Shown here: piece after piece, positions 34,005 through 44,468 of the stretch | Layout: each line of letters starts with the position of its first letter | How positions within the stretch are numbered: the first letter of the stretch is position 1 | Assembly: GCF_001411555.2 (NCBI RefSeq) | Contig: NC_049907.1 | Span: 8,068,243 to 8,132,242 of the forward strand | Length of the DNA stretch: 64,000 nt | Direction: 5' to 3' | Source of the DNA: Juglans regia | Taxonomy: Eukaryota; Streptophyta; Magnoliopsida; Fagales; Juglandaceae | Program-made: the position numbers and the translations under genes | The notes under the pieces: generated by a model | Told to the model about the DNA's origin: nothing | What the model saw: the letters and a program-made list of their open reading frames with translations, nothing else | Database searches by the model: none

Positions 34005-34175
34005 TAGCAGCACCTCGCCCCCGTTGCCACACCCCGCCCCGCCCCCGTGTGGCGGGGCAGATTACCCCATCCGCCAAATGCGGGGGACAGGGCCACCCGC
34101 CAGCCTTTGGCACCTAAGGCCAGGGGCGGGATGGGGGGGCCCTAGCCCCTCAAATCTCCCGCCCCGCCCGGCATT
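34005..34175. repeat. GC-rich subterminal block of hAT
   Basis: Repeated CCCCGCCC and GGCGGGGC motifs in both orientations, dense in runs of G or C. Subterminal repeats in hAT elements bind the transposase. Strand structures such as G-quadruplexes are possible but unproven. Confidence 0.7.
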
Positions 34176-34301
34176 ATAATATATATATAATTATATATAT
34201 GAGTATTTCATGTCTGGATTTTTTTTACTTGATAAAAAATAAGGAAACGACGCCCTTTTTTTACTTAGGTCCCCCCTAGCTCAGTTCACCCTACCCAGTT
34301 G

Positions 34302-34337
<36 letters not shown>
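34302..34337. repeat. (CT)n microsatellite
   Basis: About 17 CT units inside the hAT 5' region, just before a stretch resembling an untranslated leader. Confidence 0.9.
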
Positions 34338-34340
<3 letters not shown>

Positions 34341-34904
34341 CTCGCTTGGTCGCTCCCTCTCTGCAATTTGCATTTCCAATCCGAAACCCTAAATTAATTT
34401 AGGGGTTCCTAAATTATTTTAGGGTTTCGAAATACCCTAAACTATATACGTTTGAAATCTAAACCTTTTTATCATCATCAAACCAACTCTTCGCTATTAT
34501 TTCCATATTCTTTGTTGGTTTGTTTTTCAAAGTTATTATTTTCAGTCTTTTATGTTGAACATCTTAGTTTGTTCCAAGTTGCAAGTGAATATGCATTCTC
34601 TTGCCTTGTCGTTTTCTTTTTATTAGATAGTAATTCTTACACTTGGTTTTATAAATCCAAATAGAAAACTTTTATTTTGATCTTCAGAATACTCATCCAT
34701 AACTTCTCATGTGAAACAAGTGTTTTCTTTCTTCCAGTAGGCACTATTTGAACAATGAAGTTGGTAGAAGTAACTTGTTTTGAAAAAGCACAAGAAAATA
34801 AAAGCGAAAGTGAAAGTGTAAATAAATTTATGACCCTCGAAATTTTTTCTTTAAGTACAATAATTTATACCTGTGTTTTCACATTGTTTCTTAGCTCTAA
34901 CTCA

Positions 34905-35010
34905 GCTAATTCATTTTTTTATGTTTGATATTTTTAATTTGGGTATTTTATTTTTTTATGTTTGATGTTTTTAATTTAGGTATTTCATTTTTTTATGTTT
35001 GATGTTTGAT
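34905..35010. repeat. Tandem ~38-bp AT-rich repeat
   Basis: Two full units and a partial one of TTTTTTATGTTTGAT(A/G)TTTTTA followed by ATTT(G/A)GGTATTT, within the hAT element. Confidence 0.7.
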
Positions 35011-35095
35011 CTTCCAACTTCCAATATATATGTTAATGCTTGGATGTTAATTGTTTGGCATGTCGCTATGTTTACTATAATTTCAGATTTCTTGT

Positions 35096-37251
35096 TTGCT
35101 TGAGTTCATAGATATGCCAGCAGATTCTAGTGTGAGCTCTCTTTTCCAGGTCCAGGATACCTTTACCCCTACCCCTACACCTACCTCTACCCCTACTCCT
35201 ACTCCTACTCCTACCCCTAGCCCAACACCTACTCCTACGGCACCTTGCCCCGCCCCCAAGCTAGCAAGAAACCTGCTTCCATAGTTTGGGTTCATTTCAC
35301 CAAACTAGAGGGTGATGACCCCAATAACCCCCAAGCCAAGTGTAACCATTATGGAAAAATTAATGGAGGCCACTAAAGGAAACATGGTACCTCACAATTA
35401 AAAATGCACTTAGAAGAGCAATGCAAAAAAATCCAATATTAAGATTATTACAAGAGAAGAGCTAATCTAGGCTAGAAATTGGACTTCACAAAATGACGGA
35501 TGAGACTAGTAGGGGTGCAACTTTAAGGGGGTATACTAAGTATGATCTCGATGAGCGTATAAGACACCTAGCTCGTATGGTCATCATGGATGAGCTACAT
35601 TTTCAAGTTGTTGATGGGAAATAGTTCCAAGTGCATTCTCACTATTTAGAACCAAGGTTTAATATTCTTTCTCGCCACACAGTGGCAAAGGATGTAAAAA
35701 AAAATATTTTTGGTCTGAAGAAAAGAAGTTAAGGGGTCAATTTGTTTGCCTCACCACTGATACTTGGACATCAGTCTAAAATTTTAATTATATATCTTTG
35801 ACTATACATTTTGTTGATTGTCACTGGACATTGTATAAGAAAATTATAAAATTTTATCTAATCACGATTACAAGGGTGAGACAATTGAGAATGCCTTGAG
35901 ACCGCAATAAAATAGTGGGGGTTAACCTGAGTTGTTACAGTCATAGTTAATAATGTTTCGTCTAACGATATCGCATTAGGACATCTAAAGACCTATCTTA
36001 GAGAGGCAAATAAGACGATCATGGGTGGTGAGTGTCTGCATGTGAGATGTGCGGCACATAATCTGAATCTTATTATCACTGATGATTTGAGGGATCTTCA
36101 TGACGCGATTGCTCAGGTCAGGACTACTGTGAGATGGGTGAGATATTCTCCTTCGAGGTTGGAGAAATTCAAGATTGATGCGAGGACTGCGGGCCTAACA
36201 TCCAAGAAGAGTCTTTGTACTGATATGCCTACACGATGGAACTCAACATTTTTTATGTTGAAGGCGGCCCAAAAATATAAGCTGACATTTGCATTATTGG
36301 GTGACGAAGACATCCAATATGTTAAATATTTTGATGATCACGGAAAATCCGTAGATGATGATTGAGAAAGTATCTATTTTTGTAGAATTTTTGAAGTTTT
36401 TTTACGATGTCACCACGACACTATCTGGAACTTTGTATCCTACATCCCATCAATTTTGTCAGTAAATATGTAGGGTAAAAGAAAAATTAGATGACATGGT
36501 CACGGGTGGTCACATTAGATTGCAGGAGATGATATTGGTTATGAAGACAAAGTACAACAAGTATTTGGGAGATTTTACTAGGGCTAATATTTTGTTATAT
36601 ATAGTTACCGTCTTTGACCCTCGATTTAATGTGGATGGCATAGTATTTGGATTGGGCCTTATGTACGGTCAAGCATGGGCGGAGCTTATTACAGCTAGGG
36701 TTCGGGAAACCCTTAATAGATTTTTTGATGAGTTTACCGTCCTGCGGGGTGGTAATATTGCAGCACCTACACCTATCCCTCAAGTTCCAGAAGCCGAGGT
36801 TGGGAAAAGACGTAGATTGGACTGGGGTAAGAGGTTGGAGTAGACTCCCTTCATCCGGAGTTTTGTAGAGGCTCAGTCAGAGATAGACAGATACTTAGCA
36901 GCGGAGCTTCTACCATTTTCACGAGACTTCGATATATTAAGTTGGTGGAAGGTGAATGCCGTAAAGTATCTCGTCCTTGGAGAGATAGCCCTCGGTCTTT
37001 TGGCCATCCTTGTTAGCATCGTAGCCTTAGAGTCGGCCTTTAGCACCGGAGGGCGTGTATTAGATTCATTTCGGAGTTCATTAGCTCCTACCACTGTAGA
37101 GACTTTGATTTGCACGCAGAATTGGATTAAGGGAACTCCAATTCATGTTCTGAATGTTCTTGAGTATGAGGAGACCGACGTCGAGGAGGAGGGTGGTATC
37201 AGCCTAGATCTGATATTTATTTTAATTTCATTTTCTAATTTCTTATTTTAA
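35096..37251 (+). pseudogene. hAT transposase, multiply broken
   Basis: Pieces appear in family order: a Pro/Thr-rich N-terminus (35163-35245), a decayed BED-like zinc finger (about 35330-35430), DELHFQVVDG (about 35590) and LTTDTWTS (about 35753), which holds a catalytic-core Asp. HVRCAAHNLNLII follows (36048), then PTRWNSTFFML (36226), KYLGDFTRANILLYIVTVFD (36560) and the C-terminal dimerisation domain with ALESAFSTGGRVLDSFRSSL (37020-37090). The enzyme would cut and rejoin element ends. More than a dozen stops and several frame changes abolish it. Confidence 0.9.
35160..35245 (+). repeat. (CCTACC/T)n minisatellite encoding Pro-Thr
   Basis: Hexamer-like units CCTACC, CCTACT and variants, about 13 copies, translating to alternating Pro and Thr at the transposase N-terminus. 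It looks telomere-like but the unit is not the plant telomere repeat. Confidence 0.85.
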
Positions 37252-38170
37252 TTTATTTATTTCCATTTAATTGGTATTCATTAATTTCATTTCAAATTTA
37301 ATTATTATAGTGACACATGAGATGGCATCTACGGCTACCTCTGATGCAGTATAACTTTGTGTGTATTGGACTCACCATTACCATGGTTTGCACAATTTAT
37401 AATTTTATATAATATTTTAGTATCTAATTATTTTTCTTGTATGTTTTTTAGCTTTTATATTCTCAATATACATATGCTGAATCCTAATGACCTATCTATG
37501 CTCTTCTGCCTCATCTTCTTCCCAAATTCCAATGGCCCAATCCCAATCTCATCTTGGTTAGTACTTTTAATATTTCATATTTTAATTTTTAAAATTTTTG
37601 TTTCATTTTTATAACTTTATAATTTTAATTTGTTTTATTTTTAACTTATTAATATTTCAGGTTTTATAATTTATTAACTTTTATGATCTTGATTTTCAGT
37701 CTCACAGCAGTCGACACAACTCACCACTCAGTGAACTCACCACCACGGCGCCACCCCAAGGCCCAAATTGATCAAATTCAAAAGTTATGATTTTGTAAAT
37801 TTACAATTAATTGTAATATTGCTACAATAGTTAATAGTACAATTTGTAAAATTTAATATTTTTAGAGGAATTTGTGATATTGTAATAGTTTATTAGTTCT
37901 CTTAATTTATATAATTGTAAACTGTAATAACTTAATGCCTTAATGATGATTATTATTTAATTAGTTACTAGCTGAAACTTAATATATAGTTAATAGTTCT
38001 ATCTATATTTTTTTTTTGATTTTTAAATATATATATTTTAATTAAATTATGGGTCTAAAATGATCTAAAAATAAATTTTGAACCATTTAAAACTTAAATA
38101 ACTGAGTTGGACCGAAGGCCTAGTATAGACGAACGGATGGAGGTCCACTTCTGCACCCGTAGCACCCCTA

Positions 38171-38178
38171 GTTTTTCT
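38171..38178. repeat. 8-bp target duplication of hAT element (right)
   Basis: GTTTTTCT, identical to 33987-33994. Confidence 0.9.
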
Positions 38179-38660
38179 TTTTCTGTCTTTTGCTCTCTCA
38201 CAACCAGAAAGCTGTCAAAAACGCTCAAGACCCATCTCCACTTGCCGCGCTTGCTCAAAACTCGCCTTTCTTCACTCCAATCATCCGCCCAAAAGACACC
38301 CATAGAGAAAGACTCTGGCACAAGCCCAAATGGTACTTTCTGATCAAGAATTATCTTTGAACTGGCATACTTTTGACCATTCATCTTTAATTCATTTTCT
38401 TCAGAACCTCCTTTCAAAAAGAATTATCTTTCATTTTCTCATTCATGATTTTTCACAGTACATACTAAGAAAACAGATGAATCAGAATCATCATCTCAAG
38501 ATTATTCTGGGTCTTTGACAAACGAATCTCAAAGAAATTGACCTCCACTTCCTGCCAGAGCATTTCTTTCAAGCTCTAAGAACTTTCTTATATTTAAATA
38601 TGGTGGGAATTAGCCAAAAAGTAGAATTTTTGTTTGCAAGGGCGTAAGTATAATAATATT
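38179..38660. other. Spacer, nothing recognised
   Basis: Continuation of the DNA into which the hAT element inserted. Short open frames on both strands match no family I know. Confidence 0.5.
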
Positions 38661-38664
38661 ATTT

Positions 38665-38900
38665 CATGAAATTCACAATCCCTTGATTGGCACGTGGACT
38701 TGGCCGATCCTCTTTTGCCCAAGCTCCTGTCGAACTTGAGGTAGACGACGAGGGTGAGGCGGTTCTGATTTGCAGCAGTGTCGCCGATGGTGAACTTGAC
38801 GGGGAAGTTCCATTTGGGGTTGGTGCCTTAATCTTTGTCGGTGAGCGTCTGTTGGATGGGTGATTTGAGGTAATGGTTGTGGTCAATCTTATAAACAACG
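38665..38900 (-). pseudogene. C2-domain (SRC2-like) gene scrap
   Basis: On the minus strand one frame reads TLTDKD, GTNPKWNFPVKFTIGDTAAN and QNRLTLVVYLKFDRSLG. This is the core of the C2 domain of SRC2-type plant proteins, which bind membranes in a calcium-dependent way. A stop lies after TDKD, and a one-base frame change near 38712 moves the next conserved piece (GQVHVPIK) to another frame. Upstream exon sequence and the rest of the protein are absent. It is a small relic; a neighbouring MITE starts at 38929. Confidence 0.65.
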
Positions 38901-38928
38901 GCATTTGGGGCAGAAGGTAGAGTTCATC

Positions 38929-39107
38929 GTTTGGAACCAAAAATACTCTCAACTCATCTCAACTCATCATTATAATTTTTTCAAATTCCAATACAAAATA
39001 TAATAAACAATTCAACTTTTTCAAATCTCAAAATAATAATAATAATAATAAATAATATTCTAACAATATTTTATTATCTCAACTCAACTCACTTTAACAT
39101 CCAAACG
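38929..39107. mobile_element. MITE family A, copy 1
   Basis: Ends GTTTGGA... and ...CCAAAC with inner ACTCATCTCAACTCAT repeats, and an AT-rich core with an AATAAT microsatellite. Other copies lie at 41362, 42373 and 47728. Confidence 0.7.
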
Positions 39108-39199
39108 CAACCTAAGGTGTGTGGCTTTTGGGTGCCAAGAGCAGATGAGTCTGAGCTTTCTGACAAAATTTTTAATCACAGAATGCAAAAGGTAGAAGA

Positions 39200-39947
39200 A
39201 AAGGTAGAAAAATAAAGCCACGTGGGCTGAGTAGTAGGTAGTAGTAAAAATGTAAGCGTATCATTTTCTTATATTTAAACGCATCAAATTAAAAGTAAAA
39301 GTCAAAATTAAATTTAAAATAATATTTTTTTAATTACATAATTATATACAAATTATTATTTAGTAGTAAATTTATTATTTTCCAAGATACCTCATGCTTT
39401 AGTAATCGTCACTGATATGCTATTGGAATCCAAAAGCCTATCTCTTTTAACCAAATCTTTGACCCCTAACCAATGAGAAGTTGGACTCTCGATCGAAGTG
39501 ATTGCATGTTGATATTTTGGTGATCTTGAGCTGCCATATATACTAGAATCCCTAAACTTTATTTTGGATTTAAAATATGGAAGAGATATAAACTTCAAAT
39601 TAACATCAATAATTGTTGACACAATCTGCAAACTTAACAAGAAGTTAATAGCTAGATTAAGAGTACGAGTAGTGGGCTCAACAAAGTTAAATTTTGGCCA
39701 AAGAATAGTTAAGGTACAAAATAAAGTGCAATAATGGATTTAACAAATAAACAATGATTTTAGCCACATATTATACCACTGGCCAAATTTGTTGAGCTCA
39801 AGGTGCTGGCCAAATATTATTTTTAGACTAAAAAATTATCTTTTTGCTGCTACTTCTTTCCCGCGCATGAAAGAAAAGGTGAAATAAAAAACTACTATCT
39901 GCTTCTCGCCTCACTTGGCTACAGTGAAATAAAAAGTAAAGGAAAAT
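39200..39947. other. AT-rich intergenic DNA
   Basis: No gene or named repeat recognised. Confidence 0.5.
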
Positions 39948-40302
39948 GCTAGAGCTCCCGCTGGGGGCTCCCGCTGGAGCTTTAGTGTATTTTTTTATGT
40001 GTATTTTTTAATTCTTTTTTTTATATAGATGTTTTTAATGATTTTAAATATTTTTAAAAAATAAAAAAATTTATAATATTATATATGATTTTTTATTTTA
40101 CTTCGTGATTAAGGAAGTATTTTTTAATAATTTTTTTTTTACTTCTTGATTAAGAAAGTGTTTTTAATAATGTTCTAAATTTATTTTATTTTTTAAAAAA
40201 TATTAAAAAATATTAAAAAAAATTATATAAAAAACAACTTAAAAAAAAACACATACAAAAATACACTACAGCCCCAGCGGGAGCCCCAGCGGGGGCTGTA
40301 GC
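39948..40302. mobile_element. MITE family B, copy 1 (355 bp)
   Basis: Inverted ends of about 47 bp: GCTAGAGCTCCCGCTGGGGG on the left and, read in reverse, GCTACAGCCCCCGCTGGGGC on the right, continuing into TAGTGTATTTTT on both sides. The core holds about two copies of a CTT(C/T)(G/T)TGATTAAG(G/A)AAGT unit. Related copies lie at 59881-60773. No certain target duplication was found. Confidence 0.8.
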
Positions 40303-40309
40303 ACGATCC

Positions 40310-41345
40310 AAAAGTAAAACAATACAAGTCAACCTTGGCCCCAACCTTCCCACCAATTCGCCAATATCCAAACTATCGACTAAAAAGTGAAATAAAAAGT
40401 GTAATAATATGAATTAGAATAATGAATATAGTTTTTTAATAACGAATAATATATAAATTACAATTACAATTAGAATTAAAATAAATGAAGAGTTTAAAAT
40501 CATTATTTTAATATAATAGTGAAAGATTTGTTAAGCTTGTTATTTGATGCTATTGAAAAGTGGATAGTTAAATTTATAAAAATAAACTTCTTAGTTAAAT
40601 TTTGGTTGTTGAACCCACTACTAGTGCTCTTAAGAGGTTTAACTTGTTTAATTAAATATTTTGAGTTAAGGTCGAGAGATCTAGCCCATTTAAGCAAATG
40701 AGTTGGATTAATGGTTGATTCAAATACCACATTATAAACCTGGCTTGACTGATCTGGCCCATTTAAGCTGGCCTCATGCTTGTTTTCATCTGGCTAATAA
40801 AGGTGACTTATATTTAGTTGATCATGAGTCAACTAAGCTTTGTGCCAACACGGCATAAGTCATTGCAGGTCTACTTGTGAATTGATCTACTCGGTATTAC
40901 ACGATTAACATAGCTTGGAGGGCACAAGCTATCAACTGTAGGTCCTTCAAATCATGTGGCTTATGAAGTCATTATAATTTTGTTGGATTGATTGCAGGAT
41001 TGCATATTCATCATACTCAATTAATGATGACAAAGTCATATACATGATCACCAATCCTCGGATCAGCCAAACGAACTGAAGTTGCTTTTAATAAACCCTA
41101 AGGATCTTATATAGAAATCAAGCCTCCACATCCCTTGCAGTTGAGATCAGAAATGGATGGCGGGTATGTTGCATAGCCAAGACCAGCGATCAAAACTAGA
41201 CGACATACTAGCACTATCCTTTTACGCTATTGGAATTGAACTTTCTTTGGTAATTCTTGAAAGATGTTGAGAGAAAGACACAGGCTCTGAGTTGTCATTT
41301 TCACATATATCTTCTCTTATCAGTATCTAAAGACTCCAGCTTATA
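40310..41345. other. Intergenic DNA
   Basis: No gene recognised. Moderately complex sequence between two MITEs; open frames are short and unconvincing. Confidence 0.5.
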
Positions 41346-41361
41346 CTTGTTGAGTGGGTAA

Positions 41362-41539
41362 GTTTGGATTCCAAACTCATCTCAATTCATTATTACAACT
41401 TTTTCAAATCTCAACACAAAATATAATAAACAATTCAATTTTTTCAAATCTCAAAATAATAATAATAATAAAAAATAATATTCTAATAATATTTTATCAT
41501 CTCAATTCAACTCAATTCAATTCACTTCAACATCCAAAC
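41362..41539. mobile_element. MITE family A, copy 2
   Basis: About 178 bp with ends GTTTGGATT and CCAAAC. It is closely similar to 38929-39107 throughout, including TTTTTCAAATCTCAAAATAA. Confidence 0.75.
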
Positions 41540-41546
41540 ACACTCT

Positions 41547-41720
41547 GAGAATGATCATCTAAAGTCTCAACTCAAACATAAGTGGAGAAGTCAGTCTTGG
41601 CAATTTGGACGTTTTTACTCATTGATTGAGAATGATCATCTAAAGTCTCAACTAAACCATCACTCCAGCTCATACTCATTGGTCCTTTTTATGCACAGTT
41701 CAATTTTGGCAATTTGGACG
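41547..41720. repeat. Direct duplication (~80-bp period)
   Basis: GAGAATGATCATCTAAAGTC begins at 41547 and again at 41627. TTTTGGCAATTTGGACG-like blocks also repeat at about 41596 and 41704. Confidence 0.75.
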
Positions 41721-42372
41721 CGGAATGGAAGTTTCCATGTCTGACTATTCACCGGAGGAAAAGATGGAATCGACCGTGAAAATTATTCAGATGTCTTTTT
41801 TTGGGATTACAGAGTGTTGAAAGGTTTTAAAGCAGTACCAAAGACCTGACCCAATATTTGGTTCTGACCAGACATTTTTGTAGGGGTCCCACGACATATT
41901 TCTCAAGGGGATAATTAGATACTCATTCTAGCCCTCCAATCATTTTACAATATACCATGTAAAATTTTAATTGACATGACATCTTATAATAGAACGTGAA
42001 CGTTAAGAATATAGTACGAATAATTAAATTTATTTTTTTTATTAATTTAAATTTTTTAAGATAAATAGTAATTTTACATGATATCAAAACAGAGATTATA
42101 AATTTAAACTCAAACTCATTCAGGTAGAGTTAAGCCTACAATAAAAGAGAGTGTTAAGAATATAATATACATTTTTTAATTTGTAAGCATTGTGCAAGCC
42201 AGCATGAGTCATGACCGAGTAAGCTCCACTTGGAAGTCGAACACAGCAGTCAGCACAGGACACAAGTTTGACTTTGACTTGACAAAAAAAAAAAAAAACC
42301 TTTAATTATATATATATAAATTATTTATACTATAAACCTTTATTTATAGGTTCCGGCAAATCTAATTAATAT

Positions 42373-42532
42373 GTTTGGATTTGAAGATGAGTTGAAATGA
42401 GTTGAGATGGATTGTGAATAGTAATGAGATGAGTTGTGAATAGTAATGAGATTTGTGAGTTAAAGTTACTGAATAGTAATAAATAGTAGTGAGATGAGTT
42501 GAGATGAGCTGAGATGTCCTGCGAATCCAAAC
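42373..42532. mobile_element. MITE family A relative
   Basis: Ends GTTTGGATTTG and GCGAATCCAAAC with inner GATGAGTTGAGATGAG repeats, the reverse of the ACTCATCTCAACTCAT motif in copies 1 and 2. The core differs (GTGAATAGTAATGAGATG repeats), so it is a related subtype. Confidence 0.65.
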
Positions 42533-42539
42533 GTTTAAT

Positions 42540-43287
42540 TATTTTGGCTATAAAAAGAAAAAGTTGAAAATATTGGGCAATCTTGAGATTTATTTTTTTT
42601 ATTTTTTTTGAGATAGTTTTAGGAGACGGGAGATAAAAACTTGGAATATATTATTTAAATAAATATTATATTAGAATCTGTGAAAGTGAATAGGTAGAAT
42701 TGAAAAGTTGTTTAATTGCTTGAATATAATTATTTTAAAGTTTTTTTTTTTTTTGAGATCTTTAAAGATTGTATTGATTTTTATATTTAAATAATAATTA
42801 CCTAATAATTAAATGAAAATTTGAAATAGAAAATCTTATCAAACAAAACATGGCATTAAGTTTTGTAAATATATTTGATGTTGTTTATACATATATCACT
42901 TCAATTCTGCTACATATAATTATTTTTATATATTTTTTGTATATTTTATTAATGTGACGGAACTCAGTATTTATTTTATATTAAAAAAAATGACGTAACT
43001 AATCATATCAATAAAGTGAGCAATAAATATATAAAAATGACTGTACATAAAATTTTTGATATCCTTTATTGTACTCATAAGAACTTAAACTTAATAATCA
43101 ACTAAAATTTTATTTATGAACAACTTATATAATTATATATAAACTTTGTCAAATTCTATTTGATAGAATTTTATTTTGGAACAATTTTATTTTAATAAAA
43201 TAAAACTAGAACTAGTTTTAGTACGAAAAAATTCGTATCATCACTAAATATGTTTTTGTTGTGCCATATTATTATCATGATTGAGTT
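42540..43287. other. AT-rich intergenic DNA
   Basis: No gene or named repeat recognised. Confidence 0.5.
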
Positions 43288-43494
43288 ATGCTAGAGGTCC
43301 CGGATGGAAAATGATACTTGACCTCCTCAATTTATCGCTCAAAGTTATTATTTGTATATTTTATTTTTTTAAAAAAATAATTATTAATAAAATTGTAATT
43401 TTTTTCTTAATAATTAAAAAATAATAAAAAATAAAATTTTTAAATATACTAAGGATCACGCACAACAGTACATGTTACGCGTGGGACCTAGCAT
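43288..43494. mobile_element. Small MITE-like element C
   Basis: Left end ATGCTAGAGGTCCCG and right end, read in reverse, ATGCTAGGTCCCACG, about 205 bp apart with an AT-rich core. Short inverted ends fit a MITE; no target duplication is clear. Confidence 0.5.
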
Positions 43495-44330
43495 TGTCCA
43501 TGCTAAGCTGTTTCTTGGTAGAAAAATCTATATACCCAGCAATATAAAAGAAATATTTTGATAATAAAAGAATTTCATAAAAATAAATTTACAAACAGAC
43601 GTGATTTAATGTAATTTATTAAATTATAAATGTATTTTTATATTAAAATAAATTTAACATATCATATAAAATAATATTAATTTATAAATTTATTTTTAAA
43701 AAATTTTTATTAACTATAAATTTTTTTTAATACATTAATTTATGAAGTATTCATGTTTGTGAAGAGAGATGGACAACTTGATATTGCAAATTGCAAAATG
43801 TTGTGTTGGGTATTTCCTAAATGAGACTTTTATTTCCTAAATGGCGTGGACCCAACGGTCAACGTGGAAGTCGTGTAAATAGTAAGAAATTATGTAGATT
43901 TTTTATTAATCAAATTATCTCACTTATAAAAGATGTCAAATACAGTAATGAATTTTTTCATATAAATTTCATATTTATTTATATTTTTAAAAGAGACGTG
44001 CGACGCTTGTCAATTTTATGACTTCAAATATAATTTTTTTATAAAATAATTCTATTTTTATAATTATATTTTAAAAAAAATCTATTTAAAACGTAATTAT
44101 AAAAATATTCTACAAAAATATTTTATTTTTATATTTTCCTAAAAAATACTAGATTTATAAAAAAAAAATTATAAACTTTTTTTATTAATAAAGCTTCATT
44201 CATAAACTTTAAGCAATATATAGTACATTATATTATATATTTTTTAATTACGAAGTAGATGTTACATCTCACCTTAGTTATTGGAAGCACTTTTCAAGAT
44301 ATTTTTCAAGAAATAAACATTATTTTATTC
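43495..44330. other. AT-rich intergenic DNA and kinase promoter
   Basis: No gene recognised. The last 150 bp are the promoter side of the kinase gene. Confidence 0.5.
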
Positions 44331-44340
44331 TATAAATAAT
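44331..44340 (+). promoter_or_regulatory. Candidate TATA box of the kinase gene
   Basis: TATAAATAAT lies about 130 bp before the start codon, followed by a pyrimidine-rich leader (44380-44465). A start site near 44365 would give a ~100-nt 5' UTR; this is inference. Confidence 0.5.
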
Positions 44341-44468
44341 TTATAAACTATTATTTTTTTTTCATACATTGCAACTCCTCTCCTTCAAAGTCTCCCTTCG
44401 TCTCCCCTCCGCCCGTAAAGTCTAGTTAACGCTCTCTCCACTGCCCGCCATTTCCAACTCTCCCCAGA

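Larger units (their letters stand above)
33995..38170 (+). mobile_element. hAT DNA transposon, complete ends, dead transposase
   Basis: 4176 bp with inverted ends TAGGGGTG...CACCCCTA and a perfect 8-bp target duplication GTTTTTCT on both sides. Inside is a decayed hAT transposase (35096-37251) in plus orientation. The first ~190 bp form a strongly GC-rich subterminal block (up to about 34173), unlike the AT-rich surroundings. The ends look movable, but the transposase cannot be made, so mobility would need a helper. Confidence 0.93.

Noticed and set aside
33796..34179. 127-codon ORF across a TA repeat and the hAT end
   Set aside because: It starts in microsatellite and crosses the transposon boundary, so it is not a gene.
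35160..35245. Interstitial telomere repeat
   Set aside because: The unit is CCTACC/CCTACT, not the plant CCCTAAA, and it translates as Pro-Thr within the hAT transposase.
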